A stretch of 64,000 nucleotides of DNA from Kribbella sp. CA-293567 (GCF_027627575.1 NZ_CP114065.1:3162001-3226000), one strand, 5' to 3'. Positions 52,201-60,963 are shown, counted from the first letter of the stretch. Notes: generated by a model from the sequence alone, not told the origin. Made by a program: numbers and translations.

Positions 52201-54663
52201 CCGATCGTCGCCACCGTCACCGTGGCTCCGACCGGCGCCTGGCAGACCTACGGCAACTTCACCGCGGACCTCTCCGGCGCGTCGTCGACCAGCGGCCCGC
52301 TGTACTTCGTCAAGACGACGGGGCAGCTGAACGTCAACTGGGTGAAGTTCATCGGCAAGGGCGTGACGGAGAACCAGCGCCCGAACGTGTCGATCACCGC
52401 GACGCCGGTGCAGGGCAAGGCGCCGCTGAAGGTCGACTTCACCGCGGCGGCGACCGACCCCGAAGGCGACGTCCCGCTGTCCTACGTGTGGAGCTTCGGT
52501 GACGGCGCGACCGCCACCGGCGCCACGGTGAGCCACACCTACACGACCGCCGGGACCCACGACGCCACCGTCACGGTGACGGACTCCAAGGGCGCCGCCG
52601 GTACGTCGTACGTGCGGATCAAGGTGGACGCGAGTGCTCCGCCGACCTGCCTGACAGGTCGCTCGGACGGTTTCGAGGGTACGACGCTCGACACCGGCCG
52701 GTGGAGCTCCGTTGTCCGGGGCAACCAGGATCTTGCGGTCGGCAACGGCATGCTGAACCTGCCGTTGACCGCGACCGACATCTACGGCACGGGCAACACC
52801 GGTACGCCGAACATCGTGCTGCAGCCGCTGCCGGCCGGTGCCTGGCAGGCGACGGCGAAGGTGACGTTGCCGGCCCGGCTCGCCTACCAGCAGGCGGGGT
52901 TGATCGTCTACGGCGACGACGACAACTACGCGAAGATGGTGCTGCAGGGTCGCTCGACCGGAGCGGCCTCGGCCAACGACCGGATCTTCCAGTTCATCCG
53001 CGAGGAGGCCGGTGCGCCGAACGAGGTCGCGGCGTCGAACACGGCCAACCTGGGTACGGCGTTCCCGGACACGTTCTGGGTGCGTTTCACCAGCAACGGC
53101 GAGAACCTGAAGGCGTCGTACAGCGCCGACGGCGCGACGTTCGTCGAGATGCCGGAGACCAAGCAGCTGGCCGGCATCAGCAACCCGCGGATCGGGATGT
53201 TCGGGCTGGCCAACCGGACCGAGGCGCTGCCGATCGCGGCACAGTTCGACTACTTCTCCATCACGCCGGACGACACCGCCGAGGCTCCTGCCCCGGACGA
53301 CGAGTTCGACGGGAACGCGCTGAACGCCTGCCGCTGGTCGGCGAGCGTGCGGCCGGACGCCGCGGCGTACCGGGTGACCGGTGGCGGGCTGGAGATCGAC
53401 ACGAGCAAGGGCGACATCTACCAGGGCACGGCCACGAACCCGAAGAACCTGCTGCTGCAGCCGGCTCCCGACGGTGACTGGACGATCGAGACCAAGGTGG
53501 ACGGGTCCGCGTTCAACGAGGCCTACCAGCAGGGCGGCCTGATGGTCTACGGCGACGACGCGAACTACGTGAAGCTCGACTTCCTCACCAACAACGCCGC
53601 CGGCGGCACGGTGACCCGGGGGATCGAACTGCGCAGCGAGGTCGGCAACGTCCTCGTCAATCCCCAGCCCAACGCGTCGCCGGCACCCACCCAGGGCGTC
53701 TGGTACCTGCGGCTGACCAAGGCCGGTACGACGTACACCGGCTCCTACAGCGCGGACGGGCTGGCCTGGACGGCGCTCGCGCCGGTCACCAATACCGCGC
53801 TGAGCTCGGCGAGCTTCGGCGTCTACGCCTTCGGAGTCGACCAGGTCGCCTCGAAGACGGCCAAGTTCGACTACTTCCGGGTCGGCAAGGACACGGTTGC
53901 ACCGCAGGTCAGCCTGTCGGTCAACCCGTCGGCGCCGTCCGGTGACAACGGCTGGTGGAACGGCACCGTGGTCGCGACCGCGATGGCGACCGACAACCAG
54001 CCGGGCCAGCTCTACATCGAGCAGAAGCTCGGTGACGGTGCCTGGGCGGAGTACACCCACGCGGTCAACCTGACGGCCGACGGGACCCACACCCTCCAGG
54101 TGCGGGCCAGTGACACGGCGGGCAACGTGTCCGAGCCGAAGTCGGTGACGGTCAAGATCGACAAGACCGCGCCGGTGACCACGGTGACCGGGCTCCCGGC
54201 CAACGGTCAGCTCGGGGTGGCGAGTCTGGCCACGGTCGCCGCGACGGCCGCGGACGCGCTCTCTGGTGTCGCCGGTGCGGTGACGCTGACCGTCGACGGG
54301 AAGCCGTCGACGGGCAAGCTCGACGGCATGCTGCTCGGGCTGGGCGCGCACGAAGTAGTGGCGCGGGTGTCCGACCAGGCCGGCAACGCGTCGGTGACGA
54401 AGGTGCAGTTCACCGTCGTCGCGACGTACGCGGAGGCGATCGAGGTGGTCAAGCGGTACCGGGACGTCCGGACGCTGCCGCTCGATCCCACCGTGGTGAT
54501 GAAGGTGCAGCTCCGCGCGGCGGAGCGGGAGCACGGCAAGGGCCGGCTGGCCGCCGCGCGTACTGCCCTGGACGTCTTCCTGGCGGAGGCCGCCAAGGTG
54601 ACCGACGTACCGGCACGGACGCTGCTCACAGCTGTGGGTCAGGACCTGAGGCAGAGGATCTGA
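49276..54663 (+). CDS. Giant secreted ThuA / sugar-dehydrogenase-like modular protein
   Basis: 1795 residues. A signal peptide ends near residue 34 (PASAHPGHG). Domains: ThuA, about 40-255 (NALIFSKTAGFRHDSIPAGI), a glutamine-amidotransferase-like fold of trehalose/keto-sugar metabolism; a glucose/sorbosone dehydrogenase beta-propeller, about 272-690 (LLGIALDPAFDQNGFVYLYS, ARCCHAGG-like region, GFRNPFRIGIDP), possibly PQQ-linked; PKD, 699-785; CBM6-like, about 898-1030 (REAEYFSETGG, GFIEDGDWWSFE); PKD, 1035-1115; two concanavalin-like DUF1349-type domains, about 1126-1332 and 1342-1539; Ig-like repeats, 1541-1717; helical C-terminus, 1718-1795. AGGAG precedes the ATG. Confidence 0.9.
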   Translation: MIQLRRHGTLVRALVLALIATLVIPLSPTPASAHPGHGNDTFNALIFSKTAGFRHDSIPAGIQAIKDLATANDFTVTATEDAAMFNDTELAKYEVVIWLSTTGDVLNADQQGAFERYIRNGGGYAGVHAASDTEYDWPWYGKLVGSYFDSHPPGTPNATVKVEDHAHASTAEAPTVWPRTDEWYNYKTNPRGAVHVLASVDETTYTGGNMGAEHPIAWCQNYDGGRAWYTGMGHTIQSFTDPTFRKHLLGGLRTAAGVEAADCGASLSESYEKVTLDDDTANPMELAIAKDGRVFYIDRNGAVKIVKTDGSVVTAGTLSVYTGQEFGLLGIALDPAFDQNGFVYLYSSPAGTEAYDEVSRFKVTGDTLDLASKKQILRIDTQRAECCHAGGALEFDGDGNLYIATGDNSNPFASDGYSPLDERTGRAAWDSQRSSANSNNLNGKVLRIHPEADGTYTVPAGNMFPAGTAKTRPEIFAMGFRNPFRIGIDPSTGNLFVADYGPDAGQVSPTRGPDGRVEWNVLDKPGFYGWPYCVGNNTPYNDFDFATGVAGTTFDCAAPVNNSPNNTGITQLPAAVPASLWMGKSTTGVPEIGGSGAPMTSGAYDFDPDSDSDRKWPEYFDGKAVFADWNDSRLFSVQLKDDRAGVSDVSRMLAKMNFIRPHALQFGPDGALYVIEWGSGFGGNNADSGIYRIDYTSGNQAPLAQFSTDKTSGPVPLTVAFDSTGSRDPDGQQITLAWDFDGNGTTDSVEAKPSHTYTTAGVFTARLTVTDSDGRTAVSNRSITAGNTAPTITVEAPVDGGFFDFGDTVRYKVTVTDPEDGTVDCNDVITQPALGHDEHAHDYEQYFGCEGVIPVNGDTGHVGANIFGIVKVKYTDKGAPGAARLTTEKVVQLQPKTREAEYFSETGGPGDTGGVQVEDTGDVAGGGKNIGFIEDGDWWSFEPTNLTGITQVQLRAASENAGATVQVRQGSPTDGPIVATVTVAPTGAWQTYGNFTADLSGASSTSGPLYFVKTTGQLNVNWVKFIGKGVTENQRPNVSITATPVQGKAPLKVDFTAAATDPEGDVPLSYVWSFGDGATATGATVSHTYTTAGTHDATVTVTDSKGAAGTSYVRIKVDASAPPTCLTGRSDGFEGTTLDTGRWSSVVRGNQDLAVGNGMLNLPLTATDIYGTGNTGTPNIVLQPLPAGAWQATAKVTLPARLAYQQAGLIVYGDDDNYAKMVLQGRSTGAASANDRIFQFIREEAGAPNEVAASNTANLGTAFPDTFWVRFTSNGENLKASYSADGATFVEMPETKQLAGISNPRIGMFGLANRTEALPIAAQFDYFSITPDDTAEAPAPDDEFDGNALNACRWSASVRPDAAAYRVTGGGLEIDTSKGDIYQGTATNPKNLLLQPAPDGDWTIETKVDGSAFNEAYQQGGLMVYGDDANYVKLDFLTNNAAGGTVTRGIELRSEVGNVLVNPQPNASPAPTQGVWYLRLTKAGTTYTGSYSADGLAWTALAPVTNTALSSASFGVYAFGVDQVASKTAKFDYFRVGKDTVAPQVSLSVNPSAPSGDNGWWNGTVVATAMATDNQPGQLYIEQKLGDGAWAEYTHAVNLTADGTHTLQVRASDTAGNVSEPKSVTVKIDKTAPVTTVTGLPANGQLGVASLATVAATAADALSGVAGAVTLTVDGKPSTGKLDGMLLGLGAHEVVARVSDQAGNASVTKVQFTVVATYAEAIEVVKRYRDVRTLPLDPTVVMKVQLRAAEREHGKGRLAAARTALDVFLAEAAKVTDVPARTLLTAVGQDLRQRI

Positions 54664-54894
54664 CCCGATGATCGTCGCCGTGCGAGATCGCACCCTGTCC
54701 GACGCGGAGAGGCGGACAGGAGCTCCTTCGACCCGGGGTGGTTCGGCCCCGCCCCGGGGTCGCGGGAGAGCGGTTCCGCACGGTCGACGGGGGACCGGCT
54801 CGGCCGGTCCTTGTCCCCGGCGCCGCGACCAGCGCTCCGGCCGCGGCGCCGGGGACACCCCTGAACCTCACGACCACTGTCTTCGCTCACCTCC

Positions 54895-54920
54895 GCCGCC
54901 GAAGGCGGCTTGCTTTTCCT
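54895..54920 (+). terminator. Intrinsic-type hairpin before the sugar isomerase gene
   Basis: GCCGCC-GAA-GGCGGC (54895-54909) is followed by TTGCTTTTCC. It is the only hairpin with a T-rich tail that I noticed, and lies 27 bp before the next ATG, so it may terminate the ThuA mRNA or attenuate the next gene. Confidence 0.55.
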
Positions 54921-54946
54921 GTTCTTCCGGTCTTTAAGGAGTTGTG

Positions 54947-55948
54947 ATGGCACGACCGATCACTTTGTTCACCGGCCAGTGGGCCGACCTGCCGTTCGAG
55001 GAAGTGGCCCGGCTCGCGTCGGAGTGGGGCTACGACGGGCTGGAGATCGCTTGCTGGGGTGATCACCTCGACGTCCGCAAGGCCGCGGAGGACGACTCCT
55101 ACGTCCGCAACCGGCTGGACGTCCTGGAGAAGTACAACCTCAAGGTGTGGACGATCTCCAACCACCTGCTCGGCCAGGCGATCTGCGACGACCCGATCGA
55201 CCAGCGGCACCAGGCGATCCTGCCGGCCCACATCTGGGGCGACGGGGACGCGGAGGGGGTCCGGCAGCGGGCGGCCGAGGAGATGGGGACGACGGCGCGG
55301 GCCGCCCGGGCGCTCGGCGTGGACGTCGTGGTCGGCTTCACCGGCTCGTCGATCTGGAAGACCGTCGCGATGTTCCCGCCGGTCCCGCAGTCGATGGTCG
55401 ACGCCGGGTACGCCGACTTCGCGGACCGCTGGAACCCGATCCTGGACGTGTTCGACGAGGCCGGCGTGAAGTTCGCGCACGAGGTCCACCCGTCGGAGAT
55501 CGCCTACGACTACTGGTCGACGACCGCGACGCTGGCGGCGATCGGGCACCGCGAGGCGTTCGGGCTGAACTGGGACCCGAGTCACTTCGTCTGGCAGGAC
55601 CTCGACCCGGTCGGCTTCCTGTGGGACTTCAAGGACCGGATCTACCACGTCGACTGCAAGGACGCGAAGCGTCAGGTCGGCAACGGGCGCAACGGGCGGA
55701 TGGGTTCCCACCTGGCCTGGGGCGACCCGCGGCGCGGCTGGGACTTCGTCTCGACCGGCCACGGCGACGTGCCGTGGGAGGCCTGTTTCCGGATGCTCAA
55801 CACGATCGGCTACACCGGCCCGATCTCGGTCGAGTGGGAGGACGCCGGGATGGACCGCCTGGTGGGCGCCGCCGAAGCTCTGGAGTTCGTGAAGAGGCTG
55901 GCCTTCGACCCGCCGACCGCGTCCTTCGACGCGGCTTTCTCCTCTTGA
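54947..55948 (+). CDS. Sugar phosphate isomerase/epimerase family protein (IolE/xylose-isomerase-like TIM barrel)
   Basis: 333 residues of the AP-endonuclease-2/xylose-isomerase-like TIM barrel family. Marks are [31 protein letters not shown] with a likely metal-ligand Glu, [24 protein letters not shown] and [11 protein letters not shown] with the last Glu ligand. These enzymes act on sugars, inosose or 3-keto-glycosides. The ATG has AAGGAG 5 nt upstream. The gene completes the Gfo/Idh-ThuA-isomerase set often seen in keto-sugar catabolism. Confidence 0.88.
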   Translation: MARPITLFTGQWADLPFEEVARLASEWGYDGLEIACWGDHLDVRKAAEDDSYVRNRLDVLEKYNLKVWTISNHLLGQAICDDPIDQRHQAILPAHIWGDGDAEGVRQRAAEEMGTTARAARALGVDVVVGFTGSSIWKTVAMFPPVPQSMVDAGYADFADRWNPILDVFDEAGVKFAHEVHPSEIAYDYWSTTATLAAIGHREAFGLNWDPSHFVWQDLDPVGFLWDFKDRIYHVDCKDAKRQVGNGRNGRMGSHLAWGDPRRGWDFVSTGHGDVPWEACFRMLNTIGYTGPISVEWEDAGMDRLVGAAEALEFVKRLAFDPPTASFDAAFSS

Positions 55949-56012
55949 AAGTACCCGAAAGCCCTGCGGTACTGGTCCCTTTCCCAAGTCCAGTACCGCA
56001 GGGAGTCGTCGG

Positions 56013-56960
56013 CTAGAGAGTGGGAACGGTCGGGCGTCCGGGGAGACGGTAGTTGTCGCCCAGGACCTGACCGCGGTTGGGTTTGTAGAGGTCGAAGCCC
56101 TTCCCGTTGCACTGCAGGCCACCGTTGATGCAGTGGCTCACCAGGGCCGCCAGGGTGGGCGGATCCCACGCGTTGAAGAAGTCGTAGTGCCAGGTGTAGC
56201 CGCGGCCACTGGCGAACCTGGTCCCGGCCATGTCACCACTGGCCTCGAACGAGATCTTGAACTCGAGCATCGGTACCGCCACCGGGTGGCTCGACGGGCA
56301 GGCCTCGTTGACCGGGTACTTCATGTGGCTCTTGTGGTCGGGGGAGTCGAGGTTGACGCCGTCCCAGCAGCTCGGGGCCTGGTAGCGGACGTTGACCTGG
56401 GTGCCTGGCGTGCAGTACGCCGGGATGTCCCAGCTCTTGGAGATGTCGCCGCACTCGAAGCCCTCGACCGCGCCGGGTGCGGTGCGGAACTCGTCGAGGG
56501 TCGCGGTCGGGCTGCCGACGACGTACCGCAGGCCCGGCGGGAACGGACGGACGTCCTGGTACCGCAGGATGCCCGACTTGTAGTAGATGGTCTGCCGCCA
56601 GGTCTGCGGCACCGGGTCGTTGTTGCGGAACATCGTCGGCCACCAGTACGCCGACAGGTCGTCGGGGTTCTGGCAGGTGGTCGCGCCCGGGCCGGCCGCG
56701 ACGAGGCTGTTCAGGGTGGTGGCGGCGTTCGTGGTGGGATTGCCGACGAAGCTGTGGTCGTGCGAGGCGCCCGGCATGTTCGGGAACACGATCGGGTCGT
56801 TGGGCCCGCGATGGTGCACGTTGCAGTTGACCTGGAACTCGTGATGGGTGACCAGGTCGTCGGCCTGGGCCGGCGATCCGGCCGTCGCGGTGAGAACCGA
56901 GGCGACGACGAGGGCGGCGATGCCGCCGGCGGACAGAGCTTTCTTCCTTCTGGTGAACAC
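56013..56960 (-). CDS. Secreted DUF1996 protein
   Basis: 315 residues with a signal peptide (KKALSAGGIAALVVASVLTA, cleavage near AQADD). DUF1996 hallmarks are the HHEFQVNCNVHHRGPNDPIV start, PGASHDHSFVGNPTTNA, and SCWDGVNLDSPDHKSHMKYP. The domain is frequent in fungi and actinobacteria near carbohydrate-active enzymes, and its function is unproven. Conserved His and Cys residues suggest a metal site and disulfides. GTG at 56960 has GGAGG upstream. The gene is divergent from a CBM32 glycosidase gene and has its own LacI-type palindrome, so both probably belong to one regulon. Confidence 0.85.
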   Translation of the reverse strand: MFTRRKKALSAGGIAALVVASVLTATAGSPAQADDLVTHHEFQVNCNVHHRGPNDPIVFPNMPGASHDHSFVGNPTTNAATTLNSLVAAGPGATTCQNPDDLSAYWWPTMFRNNDPVPQTWRQTIYYKSGILRYQDVRPFPPGLRYVVGSPTATLDEFRTAPGAVEGFECGDISKSWDIPAYCTPGTQVNVRYQAPSCWDGVNLDSPDHKSHMKYPVNEACPSSHPVAVPMLEFKISFEASGDMAGTRFASGRGYTWHYDFFNAWDPPTLAALVSHCINGGLQCNGKGFDLYKPNRGQVLGDNYRLPGRPTVPTL

Positions 56961-57027
56961 GGAACTCCTCCTGTCGGGGGAATCCGCGGGGGCGGTGGTG
57001 CAGGCTACCCGCGGCGGGACGTCGCGG

Positions 57028-57039
57028 GAGAGCGCTCTC
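57028..57039. promoter_or_regulatory. LacI-type operator upstream of the DUF1996 gene
   Basis: GAGAGCGCTCTC is a perfect 12-bp palindrome around GC, as in LacI-family sites. It lies 67 bp before the DUF1996 start. Confidence 0.65.
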
Positions 57040-57153
57040 TGGAACAGCCTCGATCGGGCGGCTCCGGCTGTCAAGTGCTTGTTGGTTCCGGAACCGGCTG
57101 AGCGTGACGAGCCGTTGACAAGCAGGTGACGCCGGCGCGACCATCAGACCGCG

Positions 57154-57167
57154 AGAGAGCGCTCTCT
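57154..57167. promoter_or_regulatory. LacI-type operator upstream of the CBM32-glycosidase gene
   Basis: AGAGAGCGCTCTCT is a perfect 14-bp palindrome with the same core as the site at 57028, 43 bp before the ATG at 57211. The two centres are about 127 bp apart. Confidence 0.7.
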
Positions 57168-57210
57168 GAACCACCCGCCCCCCTCTCGCACTCCAGCGAA
57201 GGAGTACCCG

Positions 57211-59394
57211 ATGGACTTCGCGACCCGTCGCGTTCGTCTGCGGCCTGCCGAGCGCAGGCGCCGCGGTCGTTCGGCGATAGCCGCCTCCGTCGCAGCAGCC
57301 GTCGTGCTGCTCGGCAACGTCGTACTACTGGCCCAACCCGCGCAAGCGGCCACTCTGCTGTCCCAAGGGCGCCCGGTGACGGCCTCGTCATCGGAAGGCG
57401 CCGGTACCGCGCCCACTGCTGCCGTGGACGGCGACCTGAACACCCGATGGTCCAGCCTGTGGCAGGACAACCAATGGCTTCAGATCGACCTCGGCGCCAC
57501 CTCCTCGATCGAGCAGGTCGTCCTGCGCTGGGAAGCTGCCTACGCCAAGGAGTACCGGATCGAGGTCTCTGGCAACGGCCAGGACTGGAACCAGATCTAC
57601 AGCACGGCCTCCAGCCCGGGCGGCACCGAAACTCTCAACGTAACCGGCACTGGCCGCTACGTGCGGATGTTCGGCGTCAAGCGTGCCAACGGCTACGGCA
57701 TGTCGCTCTTCGAGTTCCAGGTGCTCGGTACTGGTGGCGGCACCGGCCCGCAGCCGGGTACCGGAACCGTCCGCGTCGCCGGTAGCCAAGGGAACTGGCA
57801 GCTGCTCGTCAACAACGCTCCCTGGCAGGTGAAGGGCCTCACCTGGGGTCCGCCGGCCTCCGAAGCCGGCGCGCGACTGCCCGGCCTGAAGGCGATCGGC
57901 GTCAACACCGTCCGCACGTGGGGTACCGACGCCGGCTCCAAGCCGCTCTTCGACGCCGCGGCCGCCAACGGCATGCGCGTGATCGCGGGCTATTGGCTCC
58001 AACCTGGTGGTGGACCCGGCAGCGGCGGTTGTGCCAACTACGTGACCGACGCGACCTACAAGGCGAACACGCTCGCCGACATCCGCCGCTGGACGACGGA
58101 GTACAAGGACAACCAGGGCGTGCTGATGTGGAACGTCGGCAACGAGTCCGTGCTCGGTCTGCAGAACTGCTACTCGGGTGCCGAGCTGGAGGCGCAGCGG
58201 ATCGCGTACGCCAGGTTCGTCAACGAGGCGACGCAGGCGATCCACGCGATCGACCCCAACCACCCGGTCACCTCCACAGACGCCTGGACGGGCGCATGGC
58301 CGTACTACAAGCAGTACACGCCCGACCTCGATCTGCTGGCGGTCAACTCGTACGGCAACGTCTGCCAGGTCCGGCAGGACTGGATCAACGGTGGCTACGA
58401 CAAGCCGTACATCCTGACCGAGGCCGGGCCCGCCGGTGAGTGGGAGGTGCCGAACGACGTCAACGGCGTACCGACCGAGCCGACCGACGTGCAGAAGCGC
58501 GACGGGTACCTGCAGGCCTGGAACTGCATCGTCGGGCACACCGGGGTCGCGCTCGGCGCCACCTTGTTCCACTACGGCATCGAGGACGACTTCGGTGCGG
58601 TGTGGTTCAACCTGACGCCCGCTGGGGAGAAACGGCTCTCGTACTACGCCGTACGGCAGGCCTTCGGTGGCCCTGGCGGCGGCAATACGCCTCCGGTGAT
58701 CACCAACATGACGCTGAGTCGCGTGACGGATGTTCCGGCGGGCGGCACGATCACTGTCGACGTCGCGGTGACCGACCCCGACGGGGACCCGCTGACCCAC
58801 GAGTTCAGGGTCGGTGGCAAGTACATCGACGGCAGCGGCGCTCTCGTCGGTACGCCGTCCAGCGGGAACGGGCCGTTCACCGTGACCGTGCCCGAACGGC
58901 TCGGGGTGTGGAAGCTGTACGACTACGTGCGTGACGGCAAGGGCAACGTCGGGATCGAGACGCGGTCCTTCCGCGTGGTGGCGCCGCCGGCCCAGGGGAC
59001 GAACGTTGCCCGGGGCAAGGCAGTGACCGCCTCGTCGTACCAGCAGGTCGGCAACGGCGCGCCGTACCCGCCGTCGAACGTGACGGACGGGAGCAACACG
59101 ACCCGCTGGGCCAGCGACTGGTCGGATCCGCAGTGGATCCAGGTGGATCTCGGGTCGGTGCAGTCGTTCGATCGGATCCAGCTGGTCTGGGAAGGGGCTT
59201 TCGCCCGGTCGTACCGGATCGAGGCCTCCGACGACGGCAACACCTGGCGGCCCGTGTTCAGCACGACCACCGGCAACGGTGACGTCGACAGCGTGGCGTC
59301 AGGCGGGAGTGGGAGGTATCTCCGGCTGACCGGGACCCAGCGTGGTACGGGCTTCGGGTACTCGCTGTTCGAGTTCGGTATCTACCGCAACTGA
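57211..59394 (+). CDS. Secreted glycosidase-like protein with two CBM32/F5-8C domains
   Basis: 727 residues with a long N-terminal signal (about 1-48). Domain order: CBM32-type discoidin domain (about 50-172), a TIM barrel (about 185-490) with catalytic-type acidic residues Glu312 in WNVGNES and Glu404 in ILTEAGPAGEW, an Ig-like domain (about 495-590), and a second CBM32 (about 597-727). The barrel resembles the GH2/GH72-like clan A fold. The target glycan is unknown; CBM32 domains bind galactose-type or other polysaccharide ends. A LacI-type operator lies in the promoter, and the LacI gene follows. Confidence 0.83.
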   Translation: MDFATRRVRLRPAERRRRGRSAIAASVAAAVVLLGNVVLLAQPAQAATLLSQGRPVTASSSEGAGTAPTAAVDGDLNTRWSSLWQDNQWLQIDLGATSSIEQVVLRWEAAYAKEYRIEVSGNGQDWNQIYSTASSPGGTETLNVTGTGRYVRMFGVKRANGYGMSLFEFQVLGTGGGTGPQPGTGTVRVAGSQGNWQLLVNNAPWQVKGLTWGPPASEAGARLPGLKAIGVNTVRTWGTDAGSKPLFDAAAANGMRVIAGYWLQPGGGPGSGGCANYVTDATYKANTLADIRRWTTEYKDNQGVLMWNVGNESVLGLQNCYSGAELEAQRIAYARFVNEATQAIHAIDPNHPVTSTDAWTGAWPYYKQYTPDLDLLAVNSYGNVCQVRQDWINGGYDKPYILTEAGPAGEWEVPNDVNGVPTEPTDVQKRDGYLQAWNCIVGHTGVALGATLFHYGIEDDFGAVWFNLTPAGEKRLSYYAVRQAFGGPGGGNTPPVITNMTLSRVTDVPAGGTITVDVAVTDPDGDPLTHEFRVGGKYIDGSGALVGTPSSGNGPFTVTVPERLGVWKLYDYVRDGKGNVGIETRSFRVVAPPAQGTNVARGKAVTASSYQQVGNGAPYPPSNVTDGSNTTRWASDWSDPQWIQVDLGSVQSFDRIQLVWEGAFARSYRIEASDDGNTWRPVFSTTTGNGDVDSVASGGSGRYLRLTGTQRGTGFGYSLFEFGIYRN

Positions 59395-59499
59395 TACCCG
59401 GGTACGGCGGCCTGTGGGCAGCGGGCCGCCGTACCTGTCCGCCTGGCCTGTGGATGAATTTTCGAGGGGGACGGTTTGACGCAGCTACGATCCGGTGCC

Positions 59500-60519
59500 A
59501 TGAAGAGCAATCGGCCGCCGACCCTGGAGGACGTCGCCAAGGTGGCCGGCGTCTCCCGCGCCACCGCGTCGCGGGTGATCAACGGCGTACACACCGTCGA
59601 CGAGACGATGGTGCTCAAGGTCGAGGCGGCGGTGCGGAAGACCGGGTACATCCCGAACACCGTGGCGCGCTCACTGGTCACCCGCAAGGCCGGTGCCATC
59701 GCGCTGGTGATCTCGGGCTCCGACGGCTCGGCGGAGCAGGTGCTGGGCGACCCGTTCTTCGGCCGGATCACGTCCGGGGTGGTGAAGAGCCTGCTGCCGG
59801 AGAAGGTGCATCCGACGCTGGTGCTGGCCGACTCGGACTCCGCCCGCGCCGACGCGGTCAGCTACGTCCGCCAGGGCAAGGCCGACGGCGCGCTGCTCGT
59901 CTCCACCCATTCTGACGACACTCTGCCCGGCCTCTTCGTCGACGCGGGCATCCCGGCGGTCCTCTTCGCCCGCCCTGGCCGCGACGTCCCGATCAGCTAC
60001 GTGGACCTGGCCCACGCCGCGGGCGCGGCCCTCGCCGCCGACCGACTGGTCGCCCGAGGCTGCCGCCGAGTGGTCACCATCGCGGGCCCAAGCGACGTAC
60101 CAGCCGCACAGGACCGCCTCACCGGCTTCCGCCACGCCATGGCCCGCCACGGTCACCCCTACGTTCCAGTTGCCAAGGGCAACTTCACCCGCGACTCCGG
60201 CGAACAGGCGATGACCGACCTCCTACTTGCCCACCCCGACCTGGATGGCGTCTTCGCCGCCAACGATCTGATGGCCGCCGGTGCCTTGAAGATCCTCCGC
60301 GACCACCACCGCACGGTCCCCGGCGACGTCGCCGTCATCGGTTTCGACGACAGCGAACCAGCCCACTTCACCCGCCCCCAGTTGACCACGGTCGCCCAGC
60401 CGGTCGAGGAGATGGCCGCGGCGATGGCCCGCATCCTGCTGGGGCAGATCGAGACCCCGAGCCTGCATCCCACGTCGGTGATCTTCGACCCTCACCTGGT
60501 CCTCCGAGAGTCAGCCTGA
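59500..60519 (+). CDS. LacI-family transcriptional regulator
   Basis: 339 residues from the ATG. The HTH (TLEDVAKVAGVSRATASRVI) and hinge helix (YIPNTVARSLVTRK) contain the AxxL-type minor-groove residues. A type-1 periplasmic-binding-like effector domain follows (GAIALVISG, DGALLVSTHSDD, DGVFAANDLMAAGAL, AVIGFDDSEPA). It probably binds the GAGAGCGCTCTC palindromes at 57028 and 57154 and controls the DUF1996 and CBM32-glycosidase genes. A TTG at 59476 with GAGGGGG 5 nt upstream is an alternative start adding eight residues; TACGAT is 8 nt before the ATG. Confidence 0.92.
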   Translation: MKSNRPPTLEDVAKVAGVSRATASRVINGVHTVDETMVLKVEAAVRKTGYIPNTVARSLVTRKAGAIALVISGSDGSAEQVLGDPFFGRITSGVVKSLLPEKVHPTLVLADSDSARADAVSYVRQGKADGALLVSTHSDDTLPGLFVDAGIPAVLFARPGRDVPISYVDLAHAAGAALAADRLVARGCRRVVTIAGPSDVPAAQDRLTGFRHAMARHGHPYVPVAKGNFTRDSGEQAMTDLLLAHPDLDGVFAANDLMAAGALKILRDHHRTVPGDVAVIGFDDSEPAHFTRPQLTTVAQPVEEMAAAMARILLGQIETPSLHPTSVIFDPHLVLRESA

Positions 60520-60626
60520 GAGCACTAGCGCCAGTCGCCGGTTCGAATGTAGAGACCCTGCAGTTCGCTCCGACCTTGTGGTGAAGGCGCCTCGAAGAGG
60601 GTGCCTCGGGGTAGGAGTGTGGACTG

Positions 60627-60881
60627 GTGGAAGCGTTGAGTTTGGTTGTGCACAGCAAGGTTGTGGCTGAGGATGTGCGGCGATCCGTGGGTGGGTACGC
60701 CGAGGTGCGGGGGCTTGCTGATGACGTTTTGCGGGCCGGCAAGCCGCGGCGGCGGGTGTGGCGTGGGGTGCGGCAGACAGCCGTCAGAGTGATGGGTTGG
60801 CGGCGGACGGTGGGGGAGAAGGGCGCGGACAAGGGGGTCGTGGACTGCGCGGGGCTCGTGGCACAGTCACCGGGTGACTGA
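60627..60881 (+). CDS. Doubtful small hypothetical protein, 84 residues
   Basis: GTG start with AGGAG 9 nt upstream; product rich in Arg, Val and Gly (VVAEDVRRSVGGYAEVRGLA, RRRVWRGVRQTAVRVMGWRR). Third-position GC is fairly high, but no family is recognised and it may be a chance frame. The end overlaps the palindrome at 60864. Confidence 0.25.
   Translation: MEALSLVVHSKVVAEDVRRSVGGYAEVRGLADDVLRAGKPRRRVWRGVRQTAVRVMGWRRTVGEKGADKGVVDCAGLVAQSPGD
60864..60880. promoter_or_regulatory. Perfect palindrome CAGTCACC-G-GGTGACTG
   Basis: Arms of 8 bp around a single G, 83 bp upstream of the HTH regulator gene. It may be an operator for that regulator or a small hairpin. Confidence 0.4.
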
Positions 60882-60963
60882 AGAGCGGGCACGACTCGGA
60901 TTCTTCGCGGTCACCACCACTACGCCGTACGTCTGGACGCCTGCGAGCTGATAGACCTGAGGG

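Larger units (their letters stand above)
60520..60963. other. Interval with one doubtful small ORF and a palindrome
   Basis: 444 bp between the LacI and HTH regulator genes. It contains the doubtful ORF at 60627-60881 and the palindrome at 60864-60880. I see nothing else. Confidence 0.5.

Noticed and set aside
51451..54858. Minus-strand frame of 1135 residues opposite the ThuA chimera
   Set aside because: Low-complexity antisense shadow of a confident gene.
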